Counted from the stretch's first letter, positions 41,439 to 50,746 are shown. The stretch is 64,000 bases of DNA from Gammaproteobacteria bacterium (GCA_013289615.1 JABCZO010000010.1:51963-115962); one strand, 5' to 3'. The notes: generated by a model from the letters alone, not told the origin. Made by a program: numbers and translations.

Positions 41439-42161
41439 ATGGGCCGCATTTTCGAAGTTCGCAAGCACGCCATGTTCGCGCGCTGGAACCGCATGGCCAA
41501 GGGCTTCGCGCGCATCGCCAAGGACATCAACATGGCGGTGAAGGCGGGTGGCGCGGACCCGGCCTCCAATCCGACGCTCCGGCGCATCATGCAGAATGCG
41601 CGCGCGATCAACATGCCCAAGGACAAGGTCGAGGCGGCCATCAAGCGCGCCAGCGGTCACGACGCCACCAATTACCACCAAGTGCTGTACGAGGGCTACG
41701 CGCCGCATGGCATCGCGCTGCTGGTCGAGACCGCCACCGACAATCCGAACCGGACCGTGGCCCACGTGCGCAACATCATGAGCAAGAACGGCGGCAATCT
41801 GGGTACCACCGGCAGCGTGAGCTTCCAGTTTCACAAGATGGGCGTTTTCCGCCTCGATCCTGCTGCCATCGACCAGGATGAGCTCGAGCTCGAGATGATC
41901 GATCACGGCCTGGAGGAAATGGGCGAGAGCAGCGGCGAGAAAGGCGAGCCGCAGCTGGTACTGCGCTGCGCCTTCGAGAACTTCGGCAAGCTGCAGGAAG
42001 CGCTGGAAGCACGGCGCATCGCGCCGCTCTCGGCCGAACACGACTACGTCTGCACCACGCCGGTCGAGCTGCCGGAGGCGCAGGCCACCGAGGCGCTGGA
42101 ACTGATCGACAAGCTCGAGCAGGAAGACGACGTGCAGCGTGTGTTTCACTCACTCGCCTGA
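41439..42161 (+). CDS. YebC/PmpR family protein (MGRIFE-type)
   Basis: 240 residues. YebC proteins act as DNA-binding regulators or, in recent work, as factors that relieve ribosome stalling on proline stretches. Conserved blocks are [20 protein letters not shown] and [27 protein letters not shown] (key [15 protein letters not shown]) and [14 protein letters not shown]. The N-terminus [23 protein letters not shown] differs from the housekeeping MAGHSKWANIKHRK form and recalls the Bacteroidetes-type paralogue. The ATG lies 2 bases after the Rieske stop; the longer open frame is a shadow. Confidence 0.93.
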   Translation: MGRIFEVRKHAMFARWNRMAKGFARIAKDINMAVKAGGADPASNPTLRRIMQNARAINMPKDKVEAAIKRASGHDATNYHQVLYEGYAPHGIALLVETATDNPNRTVAHVRNIMSKNGGNLGTTGSVSFQFHKMGVFRLDPAAIDQDELELEMIDHGLEEMGESSGEKGEPQLVLRCAFENFGKLQEALEARRIAPLSAEHDYVCTTPVELPEAQATEALELIDKLEQEDDVQRVFHSLA

Positions 42162-42167
42162 AGGCGC

Positions 42168-42878
42168 ATGCGCGAGCCACTGCCGACGCTGCTGCTGCCG
42201 GGCCTTGCGGCCACGGCGCGCCTGTATGCGCCGCAGATCCCGCTGCTCTGGCAGTTCGGGCCGGTGATGCTGGCCGATCATCGGCACGACGACAGCATCG
42301 CCGCCATTGCGCGGCGTATTCTCGAGCAGGCGCCGCCGCGCTTTGCGCTGCTGGGCCTGTCGATGGGCGGCTATATCGGCTTCGAGCTGCTGCGTCAGGC
42401 ACCCGGGCGTGTCGAACGGCTGGCGTTGCTGGACACCACAGCGCGCCCGGATACGCCGGAGCAAACGGCACGGCGCCGCGCCCTGATCGAACAGGCTCGC
42501 ACCGGGCGCTTTGGCGAGGTGGCCGATGCGCTCTACCCGGCACTGGTGCATCCCGATCGCCTCGCCGATCACGGCCTGCGCGCGCAGGTGCGATGCATGG
42601 CTGAGGAAACCGGCGCCGAAGCGTTCATCCGACAGCAGACCGCGATCATGAATCGGCTCGACTCGCGGCCGCACCTGGCCGCCATTGGCTGCCCGACATT
42701 GATACTGGTCGGCGACGCCGATCAGCTCACGCCGCCAGAGCTTGCGCAGGAGATCGCCGCGGCCATCCCCGGCGCACGACTGGTGGTGGTGCCGGCAAGC
42801 GGGCATCTGTCGACGCTTGAGCAGCCCGAGCGGGTGAACGCGGCGCTGGTCGAGTGGCTGGCCGCGCCCGGCGAATGA
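42168..42878 (+). CDS. Alpha/beta hydrolase
   Basis: 236 residues. Nucleophile elbow GLSMGG (Ser near residue 66), candidate acid in LVGDADQLTPP and His in ASGHLSTLEQPERV, a complete triad in the usual order. Soluble, no signal. Belongs to the 3-oxoadipate enol-lactonase / meta-cleavage hydrolase-like group by general shape. Starts 6 bases after the YebC stop, so it is in the same operon. Substrate unknown. Confidence 0.9.
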   Translation: MREPLPTLLLPGLAATARLYAPQIPLLWQFGPVMLADHRHDDSIAAIARRILEQAPPRFALLGLSMGGYIGFELLRQAPGRVERLALLDTTARPDTPEQTARRRALIEQARTGRFGEVADALYPALVHPDRLADHGLRAQVRCMAEETGAEAFIRQQTAIMNRLDSRPHLAAIGCPTLILVGDADQLTPPELAQEIAAAIPGARLVVVPASGHLSTLEQPERVNAALVEWLAAPGE

Positions 42879-42907
42879 CAGCGGCTATCGGCGCTCGGGA
42901 GATTAGT

Positions 42908-43576
42908 ATGAGAACAGAGCTCCGCAGGGCCTGGTCGGCCGGCGCGTTATGCGCGAGCGCCCTGGTGTTTGCAAGCACCCTGGTGTTTGCCGCCGCCGCG
43001 GCTCCGTTTCACGATCAGCCCGACTCGGCGCGCAGTCTGCCGGCCGATAACCTGCCGCCGTTCGGCATGCTCGATGCGCACGGAAATCTCGTGCCTGCGC
43101 CGCCGCTGCCGGCGGGCGCGCTGGCACGTGGCCCGGGCTCGGCGCCGGAGACGGTTGCACGCGGACCGACGCTGGCACTGGCCATCGAGGCTGCCCGCAC
43201 GGCGCTCGAGCGCTGCGCGGCGGCAGGCTATCGAGTCGGTGTCGCGGTGGTCGATTCAGCCGGTGAGCCGCGTGCGATGCTGAGCGCGGACGGCGCGGAC
43301 GGCAGTCATGTGTTCGTCGCGATACGCAAGGCGCTGGTGGCGCTCAGCTTCCGGCAGCCCAGTTCGCAAGCCCGGGACCAGGTCCTGAAGGACAAGGCGT
43401 TGCTGGCGCGCGTCACGCCCAACATGTTCGTCGAGGGCGGCGCGCTGCCGATCCGGATCGGCGACCAGGTCATTGGCGCCATTGGCGTCAGCGGCGCGGG
43501 CGGCACCATCATCGGCCGGCAGGATGAGCTGTGTGCGGCAGCGGGCCTCGACAAGATAAGTCACAAGCTCAGGTAG
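42908..43576 (+). CDS. HbpS/GlcG-like protein with signal peptide
   Basis: 222 residues. N-terminal signal peptide MRTELRRAWSAGALCASALV followed by a hydrophobic run and AAAAAP, then a GlcG/HbpS domain: TLALAIEAARTALERCAAAGYRVGVAVVDSAGEPRAMLS (key VAVVDSAGEPRAML), EGGALPIRIGDQVIGAIGVSGAGG. Family members bind haem or small ligands and often lie beside catabolic genes. The ATG at 42908 has GGGAG 7 bases upstream. Probably the last gene of the run; convergent with putA. Confidence 0.88.
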   Translation: MRTELRRAWSAGALCASALVFASTLVFAAAAAPFHDQPDSARSLPADNLPPFGMLDAHGNLVPAPPLPAGALARGPGSAPETVARGPTLALAIEAARTALERCAAAGYRVGVAVVDSAGEPRAMLSADGADGSHVFVAIRKALVALSFRQPSSQARDQVLKDKALLARVTPNMFVEGGALPIRIGDQVIGAIGVSGAGGTIIGRQDELCAAAGLDKISHKLR

Positions 43577-43616
43577 CCACGCCCCACGCCGCGCCGCCTG
43601 ACTGCTGCGTGCGCAA

Positions 43617-46600
43617 TCAATCCTGGTCGAGCGCCAGCAGCCGCGTGTCGCCGCCGAGCGCGGCAGTGTTGACGCTGACCGACTGTTCGACCAGCAATCG
43701 CTCCAGCGCATAGTCCTCGTTCGCGACGATCAGCTGCTGGATCGGCCCCTCCCCGGCCGCCAGTTCCTGGCACAGCTGGCGCAGCCACAGCGGATGCAGG
43801 CGCGCCTCGGCCGCGTCCACCAGCACCGCCTGGTAGCTCGGCGTGGCGCTGGCTAACGATGCGCGCAATCCGCCCGGCAGCGCCGCGCGCAGCGTCGCGG
43901 CAAGCTGCGACTGGTCCGCGATCAGGGTATTACCGGTCGCCAGTGCCGCCGCCAGCTGGGCCAGTAGCGCACTGGCCGAGCGGGCGGTGCCGCGCAGCAC
44001 ACCGCGCGCACGCAGCCGCAGTTCATTGCTCTCGCCGACATAGCCGCTCAGCGGAATGCGCGCCGCAAGCATGGTCGCGTCCGCGTAGCGCTCGGCCAGC
44101 GCCAGCAGCTCCGAGCGCTCCCGCGCCGACAGCAGCGTGTCCTGGCCTGCGCGCAGCCAGGTGATGAATTGCCGCAACGGCGCGGGCACGCGCGCACTCT
44201 GGTCGGCGTGCCAGCGCGGGCCCGGAGAGCGACGCAGCAGGCGGTATAAGTAGAGCGGGCCACCGGCCTTGGGTCCGGTACCCGACAATCCCTGCCCGCC
44301 GAAGGGTTGCACGCCGACCACGGCGCCGATCATGTTGCGATTCACATAGATGTTGCCGACCTGCGCGCGCTCGATGATCTCGCCGATGGTGTCTTCAATG
44401 CGCGATGCGATCCCAAGGGTCAGGCCATAGCCGGTGGCGTTGATCGCGTCCACCAGTGCGCCGAGCCGGCGCCGATCGAAGCGCAGCACATGCAGCACCG
44501 GTCCGAAGACTTCGCCCGACAACTCCTCGATCGAACCGATTTCAATCAGCGTCGGGGGCACGAATACCCCGCGCGCGCACTCGGCGGACAGCGGGCTCTG
44601 GCAGCGCAGCTGCGATCGGGTCGAGCGCAGATGGGCCTCGATCCGGCGGCGCGCCTGCTGGTCGATCAGCGGGCCGACATCGGTCGCAAGCTCTGCCGGG
44701 TTGCCCACGCGCAGCTCGCGCATCGCGCCCTCGAGCATGGCCAGCATCGGCTCGGCGATCTCGCGCTGCAGGCACAACAGCCGCAGCGCCGAGCAGCGCT
44801 GTCCCGCGGAATCGAATGCCGAGCGCAGCGCGTCGGCGACCACCTGCTCGGGTAATGCGGTCGAATCCACGATCATCGCGTTCTGGCCGCCGGTCTCGGC
44901 GATCAACGGCACGTCCCCGCGCAGCGCCAGACTGCGAGCGATCGAACGCGCGGCCAGGGTCGATCCGGTGAACACCACGCCGCCGATTCGAGCATCGGCG
45001 ACCAGGCGCGCACCGACCCGCGCGCCGTCGCCGGGCAGCAGCTGCAGCACTGCGCGCGGTACACCCGCCTGATGCAGCAGCTGCACCGCACGCGCCGCGG
45101 TGGCACTGCTCTGCTGCGCCGGCTTTGCGAGCACGCTGTTGCCGGCAGCGAGTGCCGCCGCGACCTGGCCGGTGAAGATCGACAGCGGGAAATTCCACGG
45201 ACTGATGCAGGCCACGGTGCCGAGCGGCAGGTGCGACATGTGGTTGAACTGCGAGCGCAGCTGGGCAGCGTAGTAACGCAGGAAATCCACCGCCTCGCGC
45301 ACTTCGCCGACCGCATTGGCGAGTGTCTTGCCGGCCTCGCGCACTGCCAGCGCCACCAGCGCGGGCAATTGCTGCTGGTACAGCTCGGCGGCGCGCTCGA
45401 GTATCTGGGCACGGGCATCGGTCTCGGTTTCGGCCCAGCCAGGCGCACTGTCGGCGGCCGCGCCGATCGCCGTATCGACCACATCATCGGCAGCATCGAG
45501 CACATGACCGAGCAGCTCGTTCAGATCGGCCGGGTTGCGGATCTCGCGCCGCAACGGGGCTGTGGTAGCGCTGTTCGCGCTTGCCGCGGCGCCGGTGCCG
45601 GCCGGCGCAGCCGCGATCAGCGGTCGCACCTCGATCGGCTGAGTCCGGCTCTCGGCGATCGCCGCCAGCAGCGGCACTCGCAGCGCCGGGTTGGCCAGAT
45701 CGACGCCGGCGGAGTTGCTGCGCTCGGGCGCGTACAGATCGCGCGGCAGCGCTATCCGGGGATGGGGCGCGCCGGCGTGCCTGGCCGCAAGCTCCACCGG
45801 ATCGGCACACAACAGCTCGATCGGCGTTGTGGCCGCGGCGGCGCGATGCACGAACGATGCTGCCGCTCCGTTCTCGATCAAGCGTCGCATCAGATACGCC
45901 AGCAGCGTCGCGCGCGTGCCGACCGGCGCATAGACGCGCACCGGTCGGGCGATCGTACGCGTTTCAAGCAAGTGCCGGTACAGTCCGGCGCCCATGCCGT
46001 ACAGGCACTGGAATTCATAGTCCTCGGCACCTGCCGCGGCGGCGATCTCGATGATGGCCGCGACGCTCTGGGCGTTGTGGGTCGCGAACTGCGGCAACAC
46101 GCGCTCGCCCGCGGCCAGCAGTCGCCGGGCGCAGGCGAGGTACGCGACATCGGTATAGGCCTTGCGGGTGTAGACCGGATAGCCGGACAGGCCGTCCATC
46201 TGCGCCCATTTGATTTCCGCGTCCCAATACGCGCCTTTGACCAGCCGCAGCATCAGCCTGGTGCGGTGCCGGACCGCAAGGTTCAAAAGATAGTCGATCA
46301 CCGCCGGCGCGCGCTTCTGATAGGTCTGTACCGCGACGCCCAGTCCGGCTGCATCGCTCGGGCCGTTCGCTGCCATCAGCGCCTCGATCAGGTCGAGCGA
46401 CAGTTCCAGCCGATCGGATTCCTCCGCATCGATCACCAGTGCGATGCCGTGGCGCTGCGCCTGACGGCGCAGCTCGAGCACCCGCGGCAACAGTTCGCGC
46501 AGGATGCGGCCCTGCTGCGTATAGGCGTAGCGCGGGTGCAGCGCCGATAGTTTCACCGATACGCTGCCGCCGGCGATCGGCCCCCAGCCATGATAGGCCG

Positions 46601-47273
46601 TGCCGACCGCGTCGATGGCGTGCTGGTAGGCGAGGAAATACTGCTGCGCGTCGTGCGCGGTCAGCGCCGCCTCTCCCAGCATGTCGAACGAATAGCGGTA
46701 TCCCTGGGGCGCCGCACGTCGTGCGCGCGCCAGCGCGGATTCGATGCTCTGGCCAAACACGAACCGATCGCTCAGCGTGCGGATCGCGAGCTGCATCGCG
46801 AGGCGCACCGGTGTCGCCATGAAGGATCGCCAGCCGCTGTCGCCCGACACGCAGGCCGTTGCCAGCCTGAGCGCGCCGGCCAGCACCCCGTCGCCGCGCT
46901 GCGCGCTCCAGTCGACCCGCGACAGCCGGTCGCGCAGCAACCGGTTGGCGTTGGCGGCATCGGGCACGCGCAGCAGCGCCTCGGCCACCGACAGCAACGC
47001 CAGGCCGGCGCCGCTGTTGAGTGGGAAGGCACGGGTCAGCGACTCGATGCCGCGCCGCCGGTCATGCCGCCGCATGCCGTCGATCAAGGCGCGCGCCAGC
47101 GCTGCCGTGCGCTCGCGCTGGGCATCGTCGGCCTGCGCCGCTGCGATCAACGGCGGCAGGCACTCGGTCTCATCGAGCCGCCACAGCCGTGCGATCATCG
47201 CGCGCGCTGGCGCCGAATCCGCACCCCAATCGGCCTGCGGATCGACCGATGCGGTCGGTACGGTGCTGATCAC
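43617..47273 (-). CDS. putA: Bifunctional proline dehydrogenase / glutamate-semialdehyde dehydrogenase
   Basis: 1218-residue enzyme that oxidises proline to glutamate. N-terminal PRODH barrel (about 50-470) with LIDAEESDRLELSLDLIEAL and RLVKGAYWDAEIKWAQ and the FAD-binding RxxR region, then the aldehyde dehydrogenase with PWNFPLSIFTGQ, ETGGQNAMIVD (Glu) and the catalytic Cys in QRCSALRLL (codon at 44793-44795), then a C-terminal domain. It begins at DETEC, past where the ribbon-helix-helix would be, so it lacks the DNA-binding domain and cannot repress itself as E. coli PutA does. The GTG at 47273 is my choice; a TTG upstream has no family character. Confidence 0.95.
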   Translation of the reverse strand: MISTVPTASVDPQADWGADSAPARAMIARLWRLDETECLPPLIAAAQADDAQRERTAALARALIDGMRRHDRRRGIESLTRAFPLNSGAGLALLSVAEALLRVPDAANANRLLRDRLSRVDWSAQRGDGVLAGALRLATACVSGDSGWRSFMATPVRLAMQLAIRTLSDRFVFGQSIESALARARRAAPQGYRYSFDMLGEAALTAHDAQQYFLAYQHAIDAVGTAYHGWGPIAGGSVSVKLSALHPRYAYTQQGRILRELLPRVLELRRQAQRHGIALVIDAEESDRLELSLDLIEALMAANGPSDAAGLGVAVQTYQKRAPAVIDYLLNLAVRHRTRLMLRLVKGAYWDAEIKWAQMDGLSGYPVYTRKAYTDVAYLACARRLLAAGERVLPQFATHNAQSVAAIIEIAAAAGAEDYEFQCLYGMGAGLYRHLLETRTIARPVRVYAPVGTRATLLAYLMRRLIENGAAASFVHRAAAATTPIELLCADPVELAARHAGAPHPRIALPRDLYAPERSNSAGVDLANPALRVPLLAAIAESRTQPIEVRPLIAAAPAGTGAAASANSATTAPLRREIRNPADLNELLGHVLDAADDVVDTAIGAAADSAPGWAETETDARAQILERAAELYQQQLPALVALAVREAGKTLANAVGEVREAVDFLRYYAAQLRSQFNHMSHLPLGTVACISPWNFPLSIFTGQVAAALAAGNSVLAKPAQQSSATAARAVQLLHQAGVPRAVLQLLPGDGARVGARLVADARIGGVVFTGSTLAARSIARSLALRGDVPLIAETGGQNAMIVDSTALPEQVVADALRSAFDSAGQRCSALRLLCLQREIAEPMLAMLEGAMRELRVGNPAELATDVGPLIDQQARRRIEAHLRSTRSQLRCQSPLSAECARGVFVPPTLIEIGSIEELSGEVFGPVLHVLRFDRRRLGALVDAINATGYGLTLGIASRIEDTIGEIIERAQVGNIYVNRNMIGAVVGVQPFGGQGLSGTGPKAGGPLYLYRLLRRSPGPRWHADQSARVPAPLRQFITWLRAGQDTLLSARERSELLALAERYADATMLAARIPLSGYVGESNELRLRARGVLRGTARSASALLAQLAAALATGNTLIADQSQLAATLRAALPGGLRASLASATPSYQAVLVDAAEARLHPLWLRQLCQELAAGEGPIQQLIVANEDYALERLLVEQSVSVNTAALGGDTRLLALDQD

Positions 47274-47335
47274 GCTCGCATTATCACACTGGCGGCATCG
47301 GCAGCGCGATCCGGCTGCGCCCTGTCGCCCGGTGA

Positions 47336-48064
47336 TCAAACTCTGGCAGAGCCGCCCTTAGCACCGGCGCTCTGCTCCAGCCGCCGTGCCACCGCTTCCA
47401 GACGGCGCAGCGTCACTTCCGCCGGCGCCGGCCGCGGCGGCCGCTGCGACGATGCCGGCTGCTCGCAGGCAAGACCCCGATAGACCAATTCAGTCATCGC
47501 GTCGGCGGCCGTGTCCGGGGAGAAATCGCCCTCGCCGCGCAGATACACCCAGGTATGGTGCTCGACGCCGCCATAGATCATGTCGCGCACAATGCGCAGC
47601 GGCAGGTCGGCGCGAAACTCTCCGGCATCGATGGCCTGCTGCACGATCTCGAGCGTGCGGCGGGTGTATTCGCGTGTCAGGTCGAATACCGTGGTGCGCC
47701 GATACTCCGGCCAGGCCCGCAGCTGGTTGAAGATGAGCCGGCACATGCCGGGCTCGTTGTGAATCACGGTCAGATGCCGCCAGATCAGGAACCGCAGTCG
47801 CGCGCGCGTGCCCTGCAGCACCCGCAGCTGCTGGTCGTAGTCGGCCAGGATGCGCTCGTACCATTGCTCGACCACGCGGATCAACAAGTCGCGCTTGCCG
47901 GGGAAGTAACGGTAGATCGTGCCCTCGACCACACCGGCCCGCGCCGCGATCTGCGCCGTGAGCGCCTCGCTGTAGCCCTTGTCGCGGAATACCTGCGCCG
48001 CCACCTGCATGATTTCCTGCATGCGCTGCTCGCGCGGCAGTCTCGATTGGCGCCTTTTTTTCAT
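47336..48064 (-). CDS. TetR family regulator
   Basis: 242 residues. Helix-turn-helix at about 15-60: MQEIMQVAAQVFRDKGYSEA then IAARAGVVEGTIYRYFPGKR. Ligand domain is longer than usual and has an Arg/Pro-rich C-terminal tail. Divergent from the isovaleryl-CoA dehydrogenase-like gene and 62 bases upstream of putA on the same strand, so either or both could be targets. A palindrome-like site overlaps its own start codon. Confidence 0.9.
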   Translation of the reverse strand: MKKRRQSRLPREQRMQEIMQVAAQVFRDKGYSEALTAQIAARAGVVEGTIYRYFPGKRDLLIRVVEQWYERILADYDQQLRVLQGTRARLRFLIWRHLTVIHNEPGMCRLIFNQLRAWPEYRRTTVFDLTREYTRRTLEIVQQAIDAGEFRADLPLRIVRDMIYGGVEHHTWVYLRGEGDFSPDTAADAMTELVYRGLACEQPASSQRPPRPAPAEVTLRRLEAVARRLEQSAGAKGGSARV

Positions 48065-48084
48065 TAGTGAGTATTGCTCATCAA
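48064..48084. promoter_or_regulatory. Candidate TetR operator
   Basis: Inverted repeat TTAGTGAG (48064-48071) / CTCATCAA (48077-48084) around TATTG; 6 of 8 arm positions pair and the core TGAG-N5-CTCA is perfect. It abuts the start codon of the TetR gene, the usual place for autoregulation. A weaker relative, TGA-N7-TCA, may lie at about 48213-48227 near the dehydrogenase promoter. Confidence 0.45.
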
Positions 48085-48196
48085 TTTAGACAGCGCTTGC
48101 TGCAGCCGTAGCACAACAGATCTGCGGGTTTTGCAGCCTATTGCTGCATCGCAGAACCGGGCTATCAATCCGCACGAGCAACTTCCGGCCATGGCT

Positions 48197-48205
48197 TGCT
48201 ATAAT
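48197..48205 (+). promoter_or_regulatory. Extended -10 promoter for the acyl-CoA dehydrogenase
   Basis: TGCTATAAT is a perfect extended -10. Transcription would start near 48212 and give a 45-base leader to the ATG at 48257, which has GGAGG 9 bases upstream. No -35 is obvious, as expected for this promoter type. It stands in the 192-base gap divergent from the TetR gene. Confidence 0.6.
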
Positions 48206-48256
48206 AACTGAGTCGCATTCATTAGTCCCCGTCACGCAGTCCGGAGGTCCCCTTCC

Positions 48257-49480
48257 ATGCTTCAGAGCGCCGCGGGCATCGATTCCGCACCAGCATCGGC
48301 ATCCGCCTTCGACCTGAGCCCCGAGCAGCGCGAAGTACTCGACGCCGCCGACCGCTACGCGCGCGCGGAGCTCTATCCACTGGCGGCGCGCATGGACAAC
48401 GAAGAGTGGTGGCCGGCCGAAGCGTTCGCGCGCCTCGGTCAGCAGGGCTACCTTGGCATCACTATTCCCCAGGCCTACGGCGGGGCCGGACTCGACCTGG
48501 TGAGCACCGGCCTGGTGGCGCAGGCCTTTTCGCGCTGGAATCACGCGCTGGGTTTGTCCTGGATCGCGCACGACAACCTGTGCGCCAACAACCTGTACCG
48601 TCATGGCAGCGAAGCGCAGCGCCGGCGCTATCTGCCCGGCCTGTGCAGCGGCAAGCTGGTCGGTGCACTGGCGCTCACTGAACCGGGTGCCGGCTCCGAC
48701 GCGCTGGGTTCCATGCGCATGACGGCGCGTCGCGATGGGGATGACTACGTGCTCAACGGCACCAAGATCTTCATCACCAATGGGCCGGTGGCCGACGTGC
48801 TGGTGACCTACGCGAAGACTGCCCCGGAACTGGGCACCCACGGCATCAGCGCGTTCATCATCGAGAAGACTTTTCCGGGCTTCAGTGTCGCGCAGAAACT
48901 CACCAAGATGGGCTTTCGCGGCAGCCAGACCGGTGAACTGGTGTTCGAGAACTGCCGCGTGCCGCTCGACAACCGGCTCGGCGCCGAGAACGCCGGCCTC
49001 GGCGTGGTGATGACCGGATTGGACCTGGAGCGCGCCACGATCGCGCCCATCTGCCTCGGCATCGCCGAGCGTGCGCTGCAGCTCGCGATCGAGCATGCCC
49101 GCACGCGCAAGCAGTTCGGCCGTCCGATCGCGGAGTTCGAAATGATCCAGGGCAAGATCGCAGACATGTATGTCTGGGTCGAGACCATGCGCTGCTTCAT
49201 CTATCGCGTGCTCGCCGCCGTCGACCATATCGGTGCCGAGCGCGGCGGCCGCGGCGAGCTGCACGCGCTCAGCGCGGCCTCGGTGATGTACGCCGCCGAG
49301 ACCATGGCCAAGGTCGTCGCCGACGCGCTGCAGATACACGGCGGCGTCGGCTACATCTGGGAGTCGGAGGTCAACCGCCTGTATCGGTCGATCAAGATGC
49401 TCGAGATCGGCGCCGGCACCACCGAGGTGCGCAAGCTGATCATCAGCGGCGAGCTGCTGGCGCCCTCAGAATCTCACTGA
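48257..49480 (+). CDS. Acyl-CoA dehydrogenase, probable isovaleryl-CoA dehydrogenase
   Basis: 407-residue FAD enzyme giving electrons to ETF. Signatures: ALTEPGAGSDALGSMRMTA, FITNGPVADVLVTYAKT, GFRGSQTGELVFENCRVP, RKQFGRPIAEFEMIQGKIADM and C-terminal QIHGGVGYIWESEVNRLYRSIK (key GGVGY). A Glu sits at the isovaleryl-CoA dehydrogenase catalytic position, in GLDLERA, rather than in the C-terminal GG-G loop of short-chain forms. It would supply the missing first step (liuA) for liuBCDE, 12 kb away. I leave the symbol blank because related branched-chain enzymes look alike. Confidence 0.88.
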   Translation: MLQSAAGIDSAPASASAFDLSPEQREVLDAADRYARAELYPLAARMDNEEWWPAEAFARLGQQGYLGITIPQAYGGAGLDLVSTGLVAQAFSRWNHALGLSWIAHDNLCANNLYRHGSEAQRRRYLPGLCSGKLVGALALTEPGAGSDALGSMRMTARRDGDDYVLNGTKIFITNGPVADVLVTYAKTAPELGTHGISAFIIEKTFPGFSVAQKLTKMGFRGSQTGELVFENCRVPLDNRLGAENAGLGVVMTGLDLERATIAPICLGIAERALQLAIEHARTRKQFGRPIAEFEMIQGKIADMYVWVETMRCFIYRVLAAVDHIGAERGGRGELHALSAASVMYAAETMAKVVADALQIHGGVGYIWESEVNRLYRSIKMLEIGAGTTEVRKLIISGELLAPSESH

Positions 49481-49809
49481 CGTTCGCTGTCGCTGGCGGG
49501 CTCCTGCCGGTTCTTGCCGTGCGCCTCTCCGCCCTTGCGGCCGGCGATGCGGGCGCGCTCGCGATCGTGCCAGAAATTTCCGCGGTTGTTCTCCTTGCCC
49601 TGGCTGTGACCGCCTTTCTGGGCGATCGCGCGCTGGGTCTGCCGGTCCATCGCCGCAAAGCCGCGCCTGGAGGTGCTCTTCGGTGCGCTCTCGGGCAGCG
49701 CCTGGTCGCCATTCGATGGCCCGGTGGCAGCCACCTGCTCGCCGGGGTTGGGATCGGCCGGCTTGCGTCCGGCAGTTAAACCGCGGTGGTCAAGATTGTT
49801 GTCCGACAT
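49474..49809 (-). CDS. KGG-repeat stress-induced protein
   Basis: 111 residues, very hydrophilic and probably disordered. Two copies of the KGG motif: RAIAQKGGHSQGKENNRG and RARIAGRKGGEAHGKNRQ, as in YciG/GsiB-like stress or desiccation proteins. The ATG at 49809 has AGGAG 7 bases upstream. Convergent with the acyl-CoA dehydrogenase, overlapping 7 bases. Confidence 0.82.
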   Translation of the reverse strand: MSDNNLDHRGLTAGRKPADPNPGEQVAATGPSNGDQALPESAPKSTSRRGFAAMDRQTQRAIAQKGGHSQGKENNRGNFWHDRERARIAGRKGGEAHGKNRQEPASDSERQ

Positions 49810-50023
49810 GCTGATCTCCTCGCGCGTTGCACGGTAACTAGAGCGTCCTGCAGACCAATCCACCTGGACAAGTCTGAATCTGCAATCGCTATGCCACGCC
49901 TAGCGACACTGTAATCAACCTTTTAGACACGCCACGCTGGAAATCGTGCAAAAAATTTCCGCACAACTGCATTAATTGCGTTGAAATATTTTCAAACGCA
50001 GCGCCGGCCGATCGCTGCAGGAA
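49810..50023. promoter_or_regulatory. A/T-rich intergenic region with imperfect palindrome
   Basis: 214 bases upstream of the KGG gene and downstream of the next minus-strand gene. An A/T-rich block (49905-49999) contrasts with the surroundings and probably contains the KGG promoter. GCGTTGAAA (49978-49986) and TTTCAAACGC (49990-49999) form a near-perfect hairpin with one bulge; it could end transcription from 50024 or be an operator. Confidence 0.4.
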
Positions 50024-50746
50024 CTAGGGCTCGGGTATTGCCGGCAACACGTGCGTGTCGCCGCTCGCCTCATACAGCGCCTGCAGCGCAGCGAAGTCGC
50101 TGTCCTGCGGGTTGCCGGACAGCATGTGCTCGCGGATGGCCTTCAGCTGATAGCGCAGGTAAGGCAGCAACGATTGTTCGGCAGCGGTCTCGCCGCTGTG
50201 CTGCGCCAGCAGAGAGTCGCCATAGGCGCGATAGTACTCAGCGTACGCCCCTTCATAGTGCGCCAGCGCCTCGCAAAAGGCGGCGTCACCGAGCACTTCG
50301 CCGCACAGCGCGTCCGCGCAGATGAAGCTGCAGGCCGAACTGAGGAACGCCACATGCTCGCGCACCAGGCATTGCGCGTAGTCCTGCGAGCCGAACAGCG
50401 CCCTGATGAGCTGGCGGCGCGCCGGCCCGGTGACATGCCGATCGCGCAGGTACTCGAACGGTGCCTTGCGATGCAGCGTCAGGAAGGTGACCCTTCTGAG
50501 CTCCAGGACCTTGGCGGCCGGGCGCGCCGCCGCCGCCACCGCGTGCATCAACACCCCATGCGCGTGCCCCCAGCGCCGATGCAGCGCCCTGTCCCTGAGC
50601 AGGCGTGCGGCCAGCTGCGATTTCTGCGGCTGCTCCGACGACTGCGCGGCGCGCGCAAGAAACCTCTCGGAATATTCCATCAGCCGCGCGGTGGTGAAAC
50701 CGGCTTCGACCGGCTGCCGGGAAGATGCTGCCAGACCGGTGGCCAT
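50024..50746 (-). CDS. Hypothetical helical protein
   Basis: 240 residues, no family recognised. Composition is Ala, Leu, Arg and Glu-rich and almost wholly helical in appearance; no signal peptide, no membrane segment and no metal motif. One segment, FLSSACSFICADALCGEV, is hydrophobic and Cys-containing (three Cys near residues 137-147). Isolated on the minus strand with a 128-base gap to the VOC gene. The first ATG at 50746 has no clear RBS. Length and codon usage argue that it is a real gene. Confidence 0.7.
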   Translation of the reverse strand: MATGLAASSRQPVEAGFTTARLMEYSERFLARAAQSSEQPQKSQLAARLLRDRALHRRWGHAHGVLMHAVAAAARPAAKVLELRRVTFLTLHRKAPFEYLRDRHVTGPARRQLIRALFGSQDYAQCLVREHVAFLSSACSFICADALCGEVLGDAAFCEALAHYEGAYAEYYRAYGDSLLAQHSGETAAEQSLLPYLRYQLKAIREHMLSGNPQDSDFAALQALYEASGDTHVLPAIPEP

